Positions 1-6,805 of a stretch of 17,857 bases of DNA are shown one piece after another (the stretch's first letter is position 1; the number at the start of each line of letters is the position of its first letter). The position numbers and the translations under genes were made by a program. Under the pieces are notes generated by a model. That model had not been told where the DNA came from. It worked only from the letters and a program-made list of their open reading frames with translations, and did not search any database. This DNA is from Patescibacteria group bacterium UBA2772 (GTDB lineage: Bacteria; Patescibacteriota; Minisyncoccia; Moranbacterales; DUUL01), in contig DEIO01000010.1 of NCBI GenBank assembly GCA_002352545.1, positions 1-17,857 of the forward strand, given 5' to 3'.

Positions 1-28
1 AAAATGGATATTTAAATATCCATTTTTT
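1..28. terminator. Palindromic hairpin with T-run at the left edge
   Basis: A perfect 26-base palindrome (arms AAAATGGATATTT and its complement) is followed by a run of six T (23-28). It could end a plus-strand transcript entering from outside the window. Having no loop, it would need to open a few central bases to fold. No coding region can be assigned to its left, so its role as a terminator is inferred. Confidence 0.45.
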
Positions 29-172
29 GAAACTGTGAAATATTTGCTAATAAGTTTCTATGTCGAATGTAGGTGATGGATTGTCTATGATGAAAAAAAT
101 TATGACAAAGAAATAATATAAAAGAGGAAATGAAAATGAAATCGGACAAGTCTAGATAATCTATGGTTTTGC
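29..172. other. Intergenic segment with no supported gene
   Basis: No protein of useful length is encoded here. A possible 9-codon plus-strand reading frame (130-159) follows AGAGGA. TATGACAAAGAA at 101-112 nearly repeats the right arm of the terminator hairpin downstream. Either may be chance; see findings. Confidence 0.3.
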
Positions 173-214
173 AAAAACTTCCTTGTCATATTGCTATGAC
201 AAGGAAGTTTTTTT
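173..214. terminator. Bidirectional intrinsic terminator
   Basis: An 18-base arm (173-190) pairs perfectly with 195-212 around the 4-base loop TTGC. The plus strand continues with T (to 214), and the minus strand ends in five T (complement of 173-177). It lies 15 bases past the stop of the minus-strand PEGA gene and is its likely transcription terminator. It would also stop any plus-strand transcript from the left. Confidence 0.85.
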
Positions 215-227
215 GTTTGGAGTTCTT

Positions 228-1919
228 CTATAGTCCTAAGAAGTTTCCTCTATCAATAAGTTTAACGTTGTATAGTTTGAACTCGTTTTTTCCTTCTACT
301 GGTTTTTTGGAGTAGAGAAGCTGAGTGTTTTTGTCATAAAGGACATCTCTGTCAATGATTTCTTGCGAACTTTTCTGAACGTTTATGATTGCAATGTGAT
401 CTCTAACGTCAATTCCAGATGACTTGATAGTGTTTCCCATAGTAAAGAAAATATTCTCATAATCCTCAATCCATTGAACATTTTTGATTGGAATCGATGA
501 TCTTGTGATTAGGAATTTCTCACCCTTCTCTCTGGTTGGTTGAACTTCCCAGTCTCTTAGCATTGTGTACCAAATTTCATTATCACTCCAATATAGTAGT
601 TTTTTCCCATCATCGGAGAATTGAATATCTTGAGTATTATTGGAAAGTTCTTTAATCGAAACCTCACATTCTTCTTTCTCATAATTGAAGAGGAAGAGTT
701 TGTGATCTTGTGTGATAAGCGCGATTCTGTATTGGTCATAGGTAACCATTTTTACAAAAGAGTCTTTGTCAGTAATCGTTAGGAGACTGGCAATTTGTTT
801 TTTATTCTCAATGTCTGTGTTTTTAACTTCCCAAATTGAGTTATCTACTAGATGAAAATAATAGATTCTGTTTCCCGCAAAATCAAAACCACCAACTTGT
901 TTGTCTAACAATATTTTTTCTTCTGGTTTTTCGATATTTATATAGAAGAGATGATGATCTTTCGTTAGCACAACTAACTCATCGTTTTTATTAAACATCC
1001 AACGAACTTGTTTGAATTGTGTTTTTTCCATGTCCTCAATCGTTGCTTCTTTTGAAGAGTCTTTCTTTTTTTTTGTGGTAAGAGCTTCCTTTGTTTTGGT
1101 GTTCGAAACGACTTCCTTGCTAGTAGTATTGCTATTTGGCTTAGGTGCCATAGAAGAAGCGGAGACTTCTTCTATCGGTGCTATTGTTTTGGCATTTTTG
1201 CTTATTTCTTCTTTCTCTACTTTTTCTTCGAAAAGATTATCTAAGATAACTAAGTCTTCTAAATTTTCCTCATCTACTTTTGCTATGACAAAAGTTTTCT
1301 CACCATCCTTCGTTAGAAATGGGATTAGAATTCTTTTGTTGTCGCTGCTCCATTCTACATTTTCTTTTTTATTTTGAGCTAAAAAAGAGAACTCAGATGT
1401 TTCGTATATTTTCTCTAATGAATCATCTTGGGTGTTTAGAAGTGACACAATACTTTTATCATCTTGTTTTGAAAAGATTACAACCTCATTGTTGTTTCTC
1501 GGTGATAAGAAGAACTGCTCTATATTTTCAGTTGTAAAAGATTTTTCTTCAAAATTAGAAGTTGGGAGAAGCAGGACGTTCCAAAATTCTGTTGAAATAC
1601 CAGAATGAACATCTATTTCTTTAGTCCAAGTCGTGTAACCTTCTTTTTTACATGTAACAGTGTGTTTTCCAGGACGTATTCCGTTGATAGTGTAAGATCC
1701 GTTTATTACATTTAATTGACTTTTTCTCTTTTTCTTTCCGTCAACAAGGACTTCAATATCTCTGGGCACACTTTTTATTGTTACTGATCCACTATAAACA
1801 AAGATATTATTTACCGTGTCAAAGCGATATCCTTTTGTGAAAAGGACGAGTACAGGTGCTGTTATAAAGAAAAGGATTACAAAAACCAATAAATAGAGTC
1901 TTCTTTGGGTAGCTGTCAT
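228..1919 (-). CDS. Membrane-anchored PEGA-domain, beta-propeller-like protein
   Basis: This 563-residue protein starts with a short basic segment (QRR) and one hydrophobic helix (about 8-29), so it is probably a signal-anchored protein exposed outside the membrane. Residues about 44-115 form a PEGA domain, recognisable by GSVTIKSVPRDIEVLVDG and the later GIRPGKHTV and EGYTTW. The rest contains repeated strand patterns with SxDNKR/SDDGKK-type turns, resembling TolB/WD40-like propeller blades. A Ser/Thr/Lys-rich low-complexity insert (about 235-300) interrupts it. Proteins of this build are common in Patescibacteria and are usually annotated only as PEGA proteins. No enzymatic motif is visible, so a structural or surface-binding role is inferred. 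The ATG is chosen because the membrane helix follows at once. The gene is monocistronic, with its own promoter and terminator. Confidence 0.85.
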   Translation of the reverse strand: MTATQRRLYLLVFVILFFITAPVLVLFTKGYRFDTVNNIFVYSGSVTIKSVPRDIEVLVDGKKKRKSQLNVINGSYTINGIRPGKHTVTCKKEGYTTWTKEIDVHSGISTEFWNVLLLPTSNFEEKSFTTENIEQFFLSPRNNNEVVIFSKQDDKSIVSLLNTQDDSLEKIYETSEFSFLAQNKKENVEWSSDNKRILIPFLTKDGEKTFVIAKVDEENLEDLVILDNLFEEKVEKEEISKNAKTIAPIEEVSASSMAPKPNSNTTSKEVVSNTKTKEALTTKKKKDSSKEATIEDMEKTQFKQVRWMFNKNDELVVLTKDHHLFYINIEKPEEKILLDKQVGGFDFAGNRIYYFHLVDNSIWEVKNTDIENKKQIASLLTITDKDSFVKMVTYDQYRIALITQDHKLFLFNYEKEECEVSIKELSNNTQDIQFSDDGKKLLYWSDNEIWYTMLRDWEVQPTREKGEKFLITRSSIPIKNVQWIEDYENIFFTMGNTIKSSGIDVRDHIAIINVQKSSQEIIDRDVLYDKNTQLLYSKKPVEGKNEFKLYNVKLIDRGNFLGL

Positions 1920-1944
1920 TTTTTTGTTGTAAAATTAAAAAATA

Positions 1945-1970
1945 TTGTGTTGTGATATATCGCAACACAA
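1945..1970. promoter_or_regulatory. Imperfect palindrome in the 5' leader of the PEGA gene
   Basis: TTGTGTTG and CAACACAA flank a central GATATATC core, giving a 26-base palindrome with one mismatched pair (T/G). It lies between the predicted transcription start (about 2005) and the ATG at 1919. It could be a protein-binding operator or a leader hairpin. No regulator is identified. Confidence 0.45.
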
Positions 1971-2012
1971 CCTATATATGTTTTGTTATTATGATGAGTT
2001 CTTCACTTTTCT

Positions 2013-2041
2013 ATTATACTTGAAAAAAAATCTATTCTCAA
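2013..2041 (-). promoter_or_regulatory. Sigma70-type promoter of the PEGA gene
   Basis: On the minus strand TTGAGA (2036-2041) and a perfect TATAAT (2013-2018) are separated by exactly 17 bases. Predicted transcription starts near 2005, leaving a leader of about 86 bases. TATAAT is followed by AGAAAAG, exactly as in the promoter of the other minus-strand propeller gene at 11743. Confidence 0.8.
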
Positions 2042-2066
2042 ATGTTTCAAAATAAGTGATTTTTAC

Positions 2067-2094
2067 TTGTTATTATTTTTGCGAATAATAACAA
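2067..2094. promoter_or_regulatory. Inverted repeat between divergent genes
   Basis: The 11-base arms TTGTTATTATT and AATAATAACAA surround a 6-base loop. The repeat sits upstream of the -35 box of the PEGA promoter and about 120 bases before the plus-strand operon. It has no T-run suited to termination. An operator is possible; chance in AT-rich DNA cannot be excluded. Confidence 0.35.
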
Positions 2095-2125
2095 ACTCAA
2101 GTAAGTAAAGCTTAATATAGGGTAT

Positions 2126-2163
2126 TTGTCAAGGTTGTAAAAGTAAAATGTATATGTTAAATT
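2126..2163 (+). promoter_or_regulatory. Candidate promoter region of the 2214-8872 operon
   Basis: Two weak pairings are possible: TTGTCA (2126-2131) with a TGTATA/TATATG box near 2149-2156, or TTGTAA (2135-2140) with TAAATT (2158-2163) at 17-base spacing. An operon promoter is expected here, but neither -10 box is good enough to choose. Confidence 0.35.
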
Positions 2164-2184
2164 TAAGTAAAAGGTATGGATTGT

Positions 2185-2190
2185 AGGAGG
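2185..2190 (+). promoter_or_regulatory. Perfect Shine-Dalgarno, oddly far from the ATG
   Basis: AGGAGG lies 23 bases before the ATG at 2214, too far for normal use. An in-frame ATT at 2196 lies 5 bases after it, so initiation at a non-standard AUU codon is possible. Most genes in this window have no Shine-Dalgarno, which makes the site stand out. Confidence 0.5.
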
Positions 2191-2213
2191 CGATAATTCT
2201 AGAGAACAAATAT

Positions 2214-2579
2214 ATGGAAAACAAGGAAAAAAAGGGGGGAGAAGTCAAAATACCATGGGAAGAAAAAAAGCAACAGAAAGAAATTTCTTTAAGGAAAACA
2301 GATACTACTGAAAAAGAAGGTTTTTTTCAGTATGTTGATGTTAGGATAATTTCTTTATTTGTAGCTGGTTTTCTATTGGGGCTTGTAATCAAAACACAAG
2401 CTACAAAATCAATAGTTATGGGTGCAAATGATCCTCGGTTGGAGAAAACAAGAGGAAATTATATGTTGACTGAAATTGGTAAAACCAATGAAGAAGACTT
2501 GGAAGAGGGGGAAGCAGAAGACGATGATATTGATGCTGATGCTGATGCTGATGCTGATGGTGAAGAAAGTGATCTATAA
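2214..2579 (+). CDS. Small single-pass membrane protein with acidic repeat tail
   Basis: This 121-residue protein belongs to no family I recognise. Residues 1-40 are rich in Lys and Glu. One hydrophobic helix follows (about 43-60, IISLFVAGFLLGLVI). The remainder is strongly acidic and ends in an Asp-Ala repeat encoded by GATGCT hexamers. By charge rules the Lys-rich N-terminus should be cytoplasmic and the acidic tail outside. It is the first gene of the apparent operon, 30 bases before the double-thioredoxin protein, so a role in the envelope is plausible but unproven. The ATG is used here, but an AUU start at 2196 would add six residues and match the Shine-Dalgarno better. Confidence 0.7.
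   Translation: MENKEKKGGEVKIPWEEKKQQKEISLRKTDTTEKEGFFQYVDVRIISLFVAGFLLGLVIKTQATKSIVMGANDPRLEKTRGNYMLTEIGKTNEEDLEEGEAEDDDIDADADADADGEESDL
2526..2561 (+). repeat. Hexanucleotide tandem repeat GATGCT
   Basis: Four perfect GATGCT units (2532-2555) are flanked by the variants GATATT and GATGGT. They encode alternating Asp-Ala near the end of the small membrane protein. Length changes in whole units would keep the reading frame and alter only the acidic tail. Confidence 0.9.
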
Positions 2580-2609
2580 TTAACGTATTTTCAAAAGTAA
2601 TTAAAAGAT

Positions 2610-3971
2610 ATGTCAAAGAAAAAAAAGAAAAACAAGGGACATGTGAAGAAGGAAATAAAGGAAGTAGAAGAAGCAAAAATTGAGGAGAAGGTTTCAAAAG
2701 TTTTAAAAGAAGAGATTGTTGTTGAAAAAGAAAAGGAAGTAAAAGAGAAAAAAGAAGAAGAAAAAGTAGATAAAAAAGTTGCAGTTAAGGCAACAAAAGA
2801 GGAAACAAAAAGTAAGGAAGAAGAAGTTGCAGGGCAAGCGACGTTAGCAGAACTTGATCAAGTGGAAGAGTCACAGAAGAAGATGAAAAATCTTGTAGCT
2901 GCAGTTATATTGCTTACTGGTATTGCAATCGGTAGTTTTTTTGTGGATGTTTTTCAGTTTATGAGTGGAGATGGTTTTTCCAAGCGAGCTCTTGATAATT
3001 CTGAAGTTTTGGTTAACGGTGATAAGACTTGGGTGGCTTTTGATGAGCCAGCTATTGATGTGAAAGTTCTTACTGTGAGTGATGAAGAAATGGAAAGTTG
3101 TAAAGGCTGTGATCCAAAGGAAGTTTTATTGTGGTTAAGGGATTACATTCCAACTATGGTTGTGAATAGCATTGATGTAGAATCAGAAGACGGAAAGGCT
3201 CTTGTTGAAGCATATGATGTAAAAGCGTTGCCAACATATTTCTTTTCAAACGAAATTGAAGAAACTAAGTTTTTTCAAGGAGAGGGTAGAGTTGTATTTG
3301 CTGAGAAGAATGGTTCTTTCGTTTTGAACTCTGCTGGATTAGGTGTTCCTGTTGGAAAATATCTGCAGACACCAGAAGTTTTTGAAAAGGATGCTGTTTT
3401 GGGGAATAAAGATGCGAAAACTCAAGTGATTGTTTTCTCTGATTTCCAATGTCCATATTGTGGAGAGCATTTCAAAAATATTAAAGAAACAGTAGAATCT
3501 TTTGGATCAGACAAAGTTTCTCTCGTATATAAAGATTTTCCACTAAGTTTTCATTTGCAGGGTAAGAATTCTGCTATGGCAGCTAGATGTGCTCAGGACC
3601 AAGATAAATTTTGGGAAATGGGAGAACTGTTATATGAATTTCAAAAAGATTGGCAAGACACTGAAGGCACAGCTAAATTCAAGAAATATGCTAGAGACTT
3701 GAAACTTGATGCAAATAAGTTCAATAAATGTATGGATGAGAAGACATCAGAAGCTCTTATCGAAGAAGATGTAGATCAAGCCAATGAAATTGGTATAGCT
3801 GGTGCTCCTGCAACTTTTATCAGTACACAATTTTCAAGTGGAGTACTTTCAGCTATGGAGATTAATGAAATGATTCAAAGGGAATTGGATAAAGATTCTG
3901 AAGATATAGACGAAGACGAAGAATCAAAAGAGGTTTCACATGAAGAAGATGAAAAAGTAAAAGTTCAATAA
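2610..3971 (+). CDS. Membrane-anchored DsbA-like protein with two thioredoxin folds
   Basis: Residues 1-90 are an extreme Lys/Glu-rich cytoplasmic tail. A transmembrane helix (about 93-113) anchors two redox-type domains outside the cell. The first (about 135-225) shows CKGC (164-167) and a cis-proline-like ALPTYFF (Pro208), suggesting a divergent thioredoxin fold. The second (about 255-425) is a clear DsbA/Thioredoxin_4 domain with CPYC (281-284), a cis-proline in GAPATF (Pro400), and two extra cysteines (327, 374) that often form a structural disulfide in this family. The C-terminus is again acidic. The likely role is oxidising or exchanging disulfides in secreted proteins. No DsbB or VKOR partner is in the window. 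The ATG has no Shine-Dalgarno, like its neighbours, and the gene lies 24 bases before porC. Confidence 0.9.
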   Translation: MSKKKKKNKGHVKKEIKEVEEAKIEEKVSKVLKEEIVVEKEKEVKEKKEEEKVDKKVAVKATKEETKSKEEEVAGQATLAELDQVEESQKKMKNLVAAVILLTGIAIGSFFVDVFQFMSGDGFSKRALDNSEVLVNGDKTWVAFDEPAIDVKVLTVSDEEMESCKGCDPKEVLLWLRDYIPTMVVNSIDVESEDGKALVEAYDVKALPTYFFSNEIEETKFFQGEGRVVFAEKNGSFVLNSAGLGVPVGKYLQTPEVFEKDAVLGNKDAKTQVIVFSDFQCPYCGEHFKNIKETVESFGSDKVSLVYKDFPLSFHLQGKNSAMAARCAQDQDKFWEMGELLYEFQKDWQDTEGTAKFKKYARDLKLDANKFNKCMDEKTSEALIEEDVDQANEIGIAGAPATFISTQFSSGVLSAMEINEMIQRELDKDSEDIDEDEESKEVSHEEDEKVKVQ

Positions 3972-3980
3972 TAATAATTT

Positions 3981-3994
3981 ATTCCTCCGGGAAT
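3981..3994 (+). promoter_or_regulatory. Small UNCG-type hairpin just before porC
   Basis: ATTCC and GGAAT pair around TCCG, giving a 5-bp stem closed by C-G with a UCCG loop, a stable UNCG-class tetraloop in RNA. It ends one base before the porC ATG. It could influence translation or mRNA processing at the junction between the thioredoxin gene and the por genes. Function is inferred. Confidence 0.4.
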
Positions 3995-3995
3995 T

Positions 3996-4562
3996 ATGAA
4001 AAACAAAAACAAATACGAGATAGTTATCCATGGCCGTGGAGGTCAGGGAGCTAAAACGACTGCGGAAATCCTTGTACAAGCAGCTATTTGTAAAGGTAAG
4101 TTTGTACAAGCTTTTCCAAATTTTGGACCAGAAAGAACTGGTGCACCGATGAGAGCTTTTGTGAGAATATCAAATAAGCCAATTCGAACAAGAGAGCCTG
4201 TGATTGATCCAGATTGTGTCTTAGTCTTGGATGAAACAATTGCAAATGTTATTGATGTTACGAAAAATGTAACAGGAACCGAAGCTTTAATCATAAATTC
4301 GCAAAAACCTAAAGACGAATTGAAAAAGAAGCTTAAGTTTGAAGGTAATATAATCCCTGTTGATGCTAGTGGTATGAGTTTGGAAGTGATTGGTGAGGAT
4401 CGTCCTAATACGGTTATCTTAGGCAAGTTTGCTTTTGTGACCGATATTGTTAAGATCGATGATATCATAAGTGTTTTTCGTGCTAAATATGAAAAGAAAG
4501 TTGGCAAGGAAAAGACAGATAAGAATATAAAAGCTATCGAAATGGCTTTTAGGCTCTATTAA
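3996..4562 (+). CDS. porC: 2-oxoacid:ferredoxin oxidoreductase, gamma subunit
   Basis: This 188-residue protein has the full gamma-subunit pattern. It starts with the loop HGRGGQGAKT (12-21), then FGPERTGAPMRAFVRIS, the IRTREPV segment and a C-terminal three-layer region with NTVILGKFAF. Length matches stand-alone gamma subunits. In the four-subunit enzyme this chain helps form the CoA-binding part and joins alpha, beta and delta in oxidative decarboxylation of a 2-oxoacid to acyl-CoA with reduction of ferredoxin. Pyruvate is the likeliest substrate but the sequence alone does not exclude others. It is followed 18 bases later by the delta subunit. There is no Shine-Dalgarno; a small UCCG hairpin precedes the ATG. 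Confidence 0.95.
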   Translation: MKNKNKYEIVIHGRGGQGAKTTAEILVQAAICKGKFVQAFPNFGPERTGAPMRAFVRISNKPIRTREPVIDPDCVLVLDETIANVIDVTKNVTGTEALIINSQKPKDELKKKLKFEGNIIPVDASGMSLEVIGEDRPNTVILGKFAFVTDIVKIDDIISVFRAKYEKKVGKEKTDKNIKAIEMAFRLY

Positions 4563-4580
4563 AATTTGAATGGTTAAAAA

Positions 4581-4913
4581 ATGACGCAAATAAAAAAAAC
4601 AAAAAGCAATCATTTCAGAAAAATAAAAAAGGGGGGTGATAGCAAGTTAGGTAAGGAGTTTGGAGCTATTATTGAAAATAATCCAGCAAACTATCCTAAT
4701 ATCGGAGATTGGAAGAACTCAATTTTCACTGTTGGAAAAAAATGTATTGGTTGTACGCAATGCGTTCAACATTGTCCCGAAAGTGCGATTATGATGAAAA
4801 AAATTAAAGGAAAGATGGTTGCAGTAATCGATCCAGAATTTTGCAAAGGCTGTGGAATTTGTAAGAATGTTTGTCCTGTTGCGGCAATTGAAATTAGTGA
4901 CGTTCAGAAATAA
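4581..4913 (+). CDS. porD: 2-oxoacid:ferredoxin oxidoreductase, delta (ferredoxin-like) subunit
   Basis: This 110-residue protein carries two complete [4Fe-4S] motifs of the form CxxCxxCxxxCP: Cys 55/58/61/65 and Cys 88/91/94/98. The GDWKNSIFTV segment before the first cluster is typical of PorD, which usually has a GxWR-like sequence there. It passes electrons from the TPP/cluster centre of the beta subunit to soluble ferredoxin. The first 20 residues are Lys-rich and look like an added tail. It lies between porC and the HAD phosphatase gene, 14 bases from the latter, so all are probably co-transcribed. Confidence 0.95.
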   Translation: MTQIKKTKSNHFRKIKKGGDSKLGKEFGAIIENNPANYPNIGDWKNSIFTVGKKCIGCTQCVQHCPESAIMMKKIKGKMVAVIDPEFCKGCGICKNVCPVAAIEISDVQK

Positions 4914-4927
4914 ATAAAGAAGAAAAG

Positions 4928-5602
4928 ATGGAAGAAATCTGTTGCAAATTTAATTTAGTGATTGATTTTGATAGTACTTTTATCAAAACAGAAGCCTTAG
5001 ATGAATTAGCAAAGATTGCTTTGGAGCATGATCCAAACAAGGAGCAGAAGGCAAGGGAAATTGAAGCCATCACAAACAAAGGGATGTTAGGCGAAATTTC
5101 TTTTCCAGCATCACTGCAATCCAGATTGGAACTTTTTAGTGTAAAGCAAAAGCATATTGATAAGCTTATTGTAGATATAAAGGAAAATATAACAAAGTCG
5201 TTTCTAGATAATAAAGATTTTTTTAAAGAAAATAATAAGAATCTATATGTAATCTCCGGTGGATTTTTGGATTATATTTTACCGATAGTACAGGATTTTG
5301 GAATTTTACCGAAGAATGTGCTAGCTAATAAATTTATATTTGAAAATGATAAAGTTGTTGGTGTTGATTCAGAGTGTTTTCTTGCGCAGGATGGAGGAAA
5401 AACTAAGGCAGTAGAAGCATTGAAATTGAAAAATATAACTGTAGTTGGTGATGGTTGGACTGATTATGAAATCAGAAGAAATGGTGGCGCTGAAAAATTT
5501 ATTGCTTTTTCGGAAAATGTAAGCAGGCAAAAAGTTGTTGATGTAGCAGATATAGAATGTTTTAATTTTAGTGAAGTTATTGAAAATTTGAAGAAGAAAT
5601 AG
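4928..5602 (+). CDS. SerB-like HAD phosphatase inside the por cluster
   Basis: This 224-residue protein has all four HAD motifs: DFDST (13-17, nucleophile Asp13 and acid/base Asp15), Ser110 in VISGGF, Lys158 or Lys160 in GGKTKA, and GDGWTD (174-179). The cap sequence with FPASLQSRLELF resembles the F-x-x-x-L-x-x-R pattern of phosphoserine phosphatases, so hydrolysis of phosphoserine or a similar small phosphomonoester is the best guess. Substrate assignment within the HAD family from motifs is weak. No serA or serC is nearby. It sits between porD and porA, 14 bases after one and 32 before the other, an unusual place that suggests co-expression with the oxidoreductase. Confidence 0.85.
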   Translation: MEEICCKFNLVIDFDSTFIKTEALDELAKIALEHDPNKEQKAREIEAITNKGMLGEISFPASLQSRLELFSVKQKHIDKLIVDIKENITKSFLDNKDFFKENNKNLYVISGGFLDYILPIVQDFGILPKNVLANKFIFENDKVVGVDSECFLAQDGGKTKAVEALKLKNITVVGDGWTDYEIRRNGGAEKFIAFSENVSRQKVVDVADIECFNFSEVIENLKKK

Positions 5603-5634
5603 TTAGTTAAATTGATTTATTTTTGAATATAGAA

Positions 5635-6762
5635 ATGAACACAAAAACAAAAAAAATTGCTCTTACTGGTGGCTATGCTGTCGGTGAGGCTATGCGACAA
5701 ATCAACCCAGATGTTGTTGCGATGTATCCTATAACTCCGCAAACGCCGATTATAGAATATTTTGCTAAGCAAAAAGCAAATGGAAGAGTTAAGACTGAGG
5801 TTGTAACTGTAGAATCAGAGCACAGTGCAATGAGCGCTTGTATTGGTTCTGCTGCCTGTGGAGCAAGAACGATGACAGCTTCAAGTTCACAGGGGATTAT
5901 GTATATGTTTGAAGTTTTGCCAGTTGTTTCTTCGATGCGTTTACCAATTGTTATGGCAGTTTCAAACCGTGCGATTTCTGGACCAATTAATATCCATGGA
6001 GATCATTCTGATGCAATGGTGATGAGAGATCTTGGTTGGGTTCAACTTTTTGCAGAAACAGCCCAAGAAGCTTATGATAATATGTTTATTGCAACCAAAA
6101 TTGCAGAGAAAGCTTTTTTGCCGGTCGCTACGAATATGGATGGATTTTTTGTTTCACATAGCGTTGAAAACATTGAGTTGCTTGAGGATAAGATAATACA
6201 ACATTTTATTGGTGAATATATTCCACGAGACAATCTTTTCGACTTTGAGCATCCTAAAACATTTGGACCTGTTGCTCTTCCAAATGCATATTTCGAATTT
6301 AGAAAACAAGTTCAAGATACAATGAACGAAGTACCTGCTATTTTTCAGGAAGTTGCAGATCAGTTCGCTAAGATATCAAACAGAGAATATTCTTTTGTAG
6401 AAGAATATCGAACCGAAGATGCGAATAAAGTTATTGTTGCAATGGGGAGCGTTTGCGGAACTATTAAAGATACAGTTGATAATTTAAGAGATGATGGAGA
6501 AAATATAGGATTATTGAAAATTCGTATGTTCAGACCATTTCCATATGAAGCTGTAAAAAAAGCTCTAAGAGGTGTTTCGAATATTATTGTAATGGATAGA
6601 AACCTAGCATTTGGCACAAAACAAATTTTAGCAACTGAGATTGAACATGCTACAGGGAAGGAAGTGAAAAGCGTTGTTTATGGACTTGGAGGTAGAGATG
6701 TTTTTGAAAAGCAAATTGAAGAACTATTTACCAACAAGGAAGTTCCGGAATATCTAATGTAA
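5635..6762 (+). CDS. porA: 2-oxoacid:ferredoxin oxidoreductase, alpha subunit
   Basis: This 375-residue chain has the alpha-subunit pyrimidine-binding domain with YPITPQTPI (31-39) and the ESEHS segment (60-64) that supplies the glutamate activating TPP. It continues with SSSQGIMYMFEVLP, SGPINIHGDHSD (substrate/TPP region) and a C-terminal transketolase-like domain ending in GLGGRDV. Length is normal for a separate alpha subunit of pyruvate or related 2-oxoacid oxidoreductases. The ATG at 5635 is preferred; an in-frame TTG at 5623 would add four residues, and neither has a Shine-Dalgarno. The beta subunit follows after 43 bases. Confidence 0.95.
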   Translation: MNTKTKKIALTGGYAVGEAMRQINPDVVAMYPITPQTPIIEYFAKQKANGRVKTEVVTVESEHSAMSACIGSAACGARTMTASSSQGIMYMFEVLPVVSSMRLPIVMAVSNRAISGPINIHGDHSDAMVMRDLGWVQLFAETAQEAYDNMFIATKIAEKAFLPVATNMDGFFVSHSVENIELLEDKIIQHFIGEYIPRDNLFDFEHPKTFGPVALPNAYFEFRKQVQDTMNEVPAIFQEVADQFAKISNREYSFVEEYRTEDANKVIVAMGSVCGTIKDTVDNLRDDGENIGLLKIRMFRPFPYEAVKKALRGVSNIIVMDRNLAFGTKQILATEIEHATGKEVKSVVYGLGGRDVFEKQIEELFTNKEVPEYLM

Positions 6763-6805
6763 TAATCGTGAGCAGAAATTTAAAATAAGTTTTTAGAATT
6801 TTAAT

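Noticed and set aside
1012..1537. Plus-strand open frames opposite the PEGA gene
   Set aside because: They are low-complexity Phe/Ser/Leu-rich mirror readings of a Lys/Glu-rich coding region, with no start signal or family match.
4043..4507. 154-residue minus-strand frame over porC
   Set aside because: porC is an unmistakable conserved gene on the other strand; the antisense frame shows no domain.
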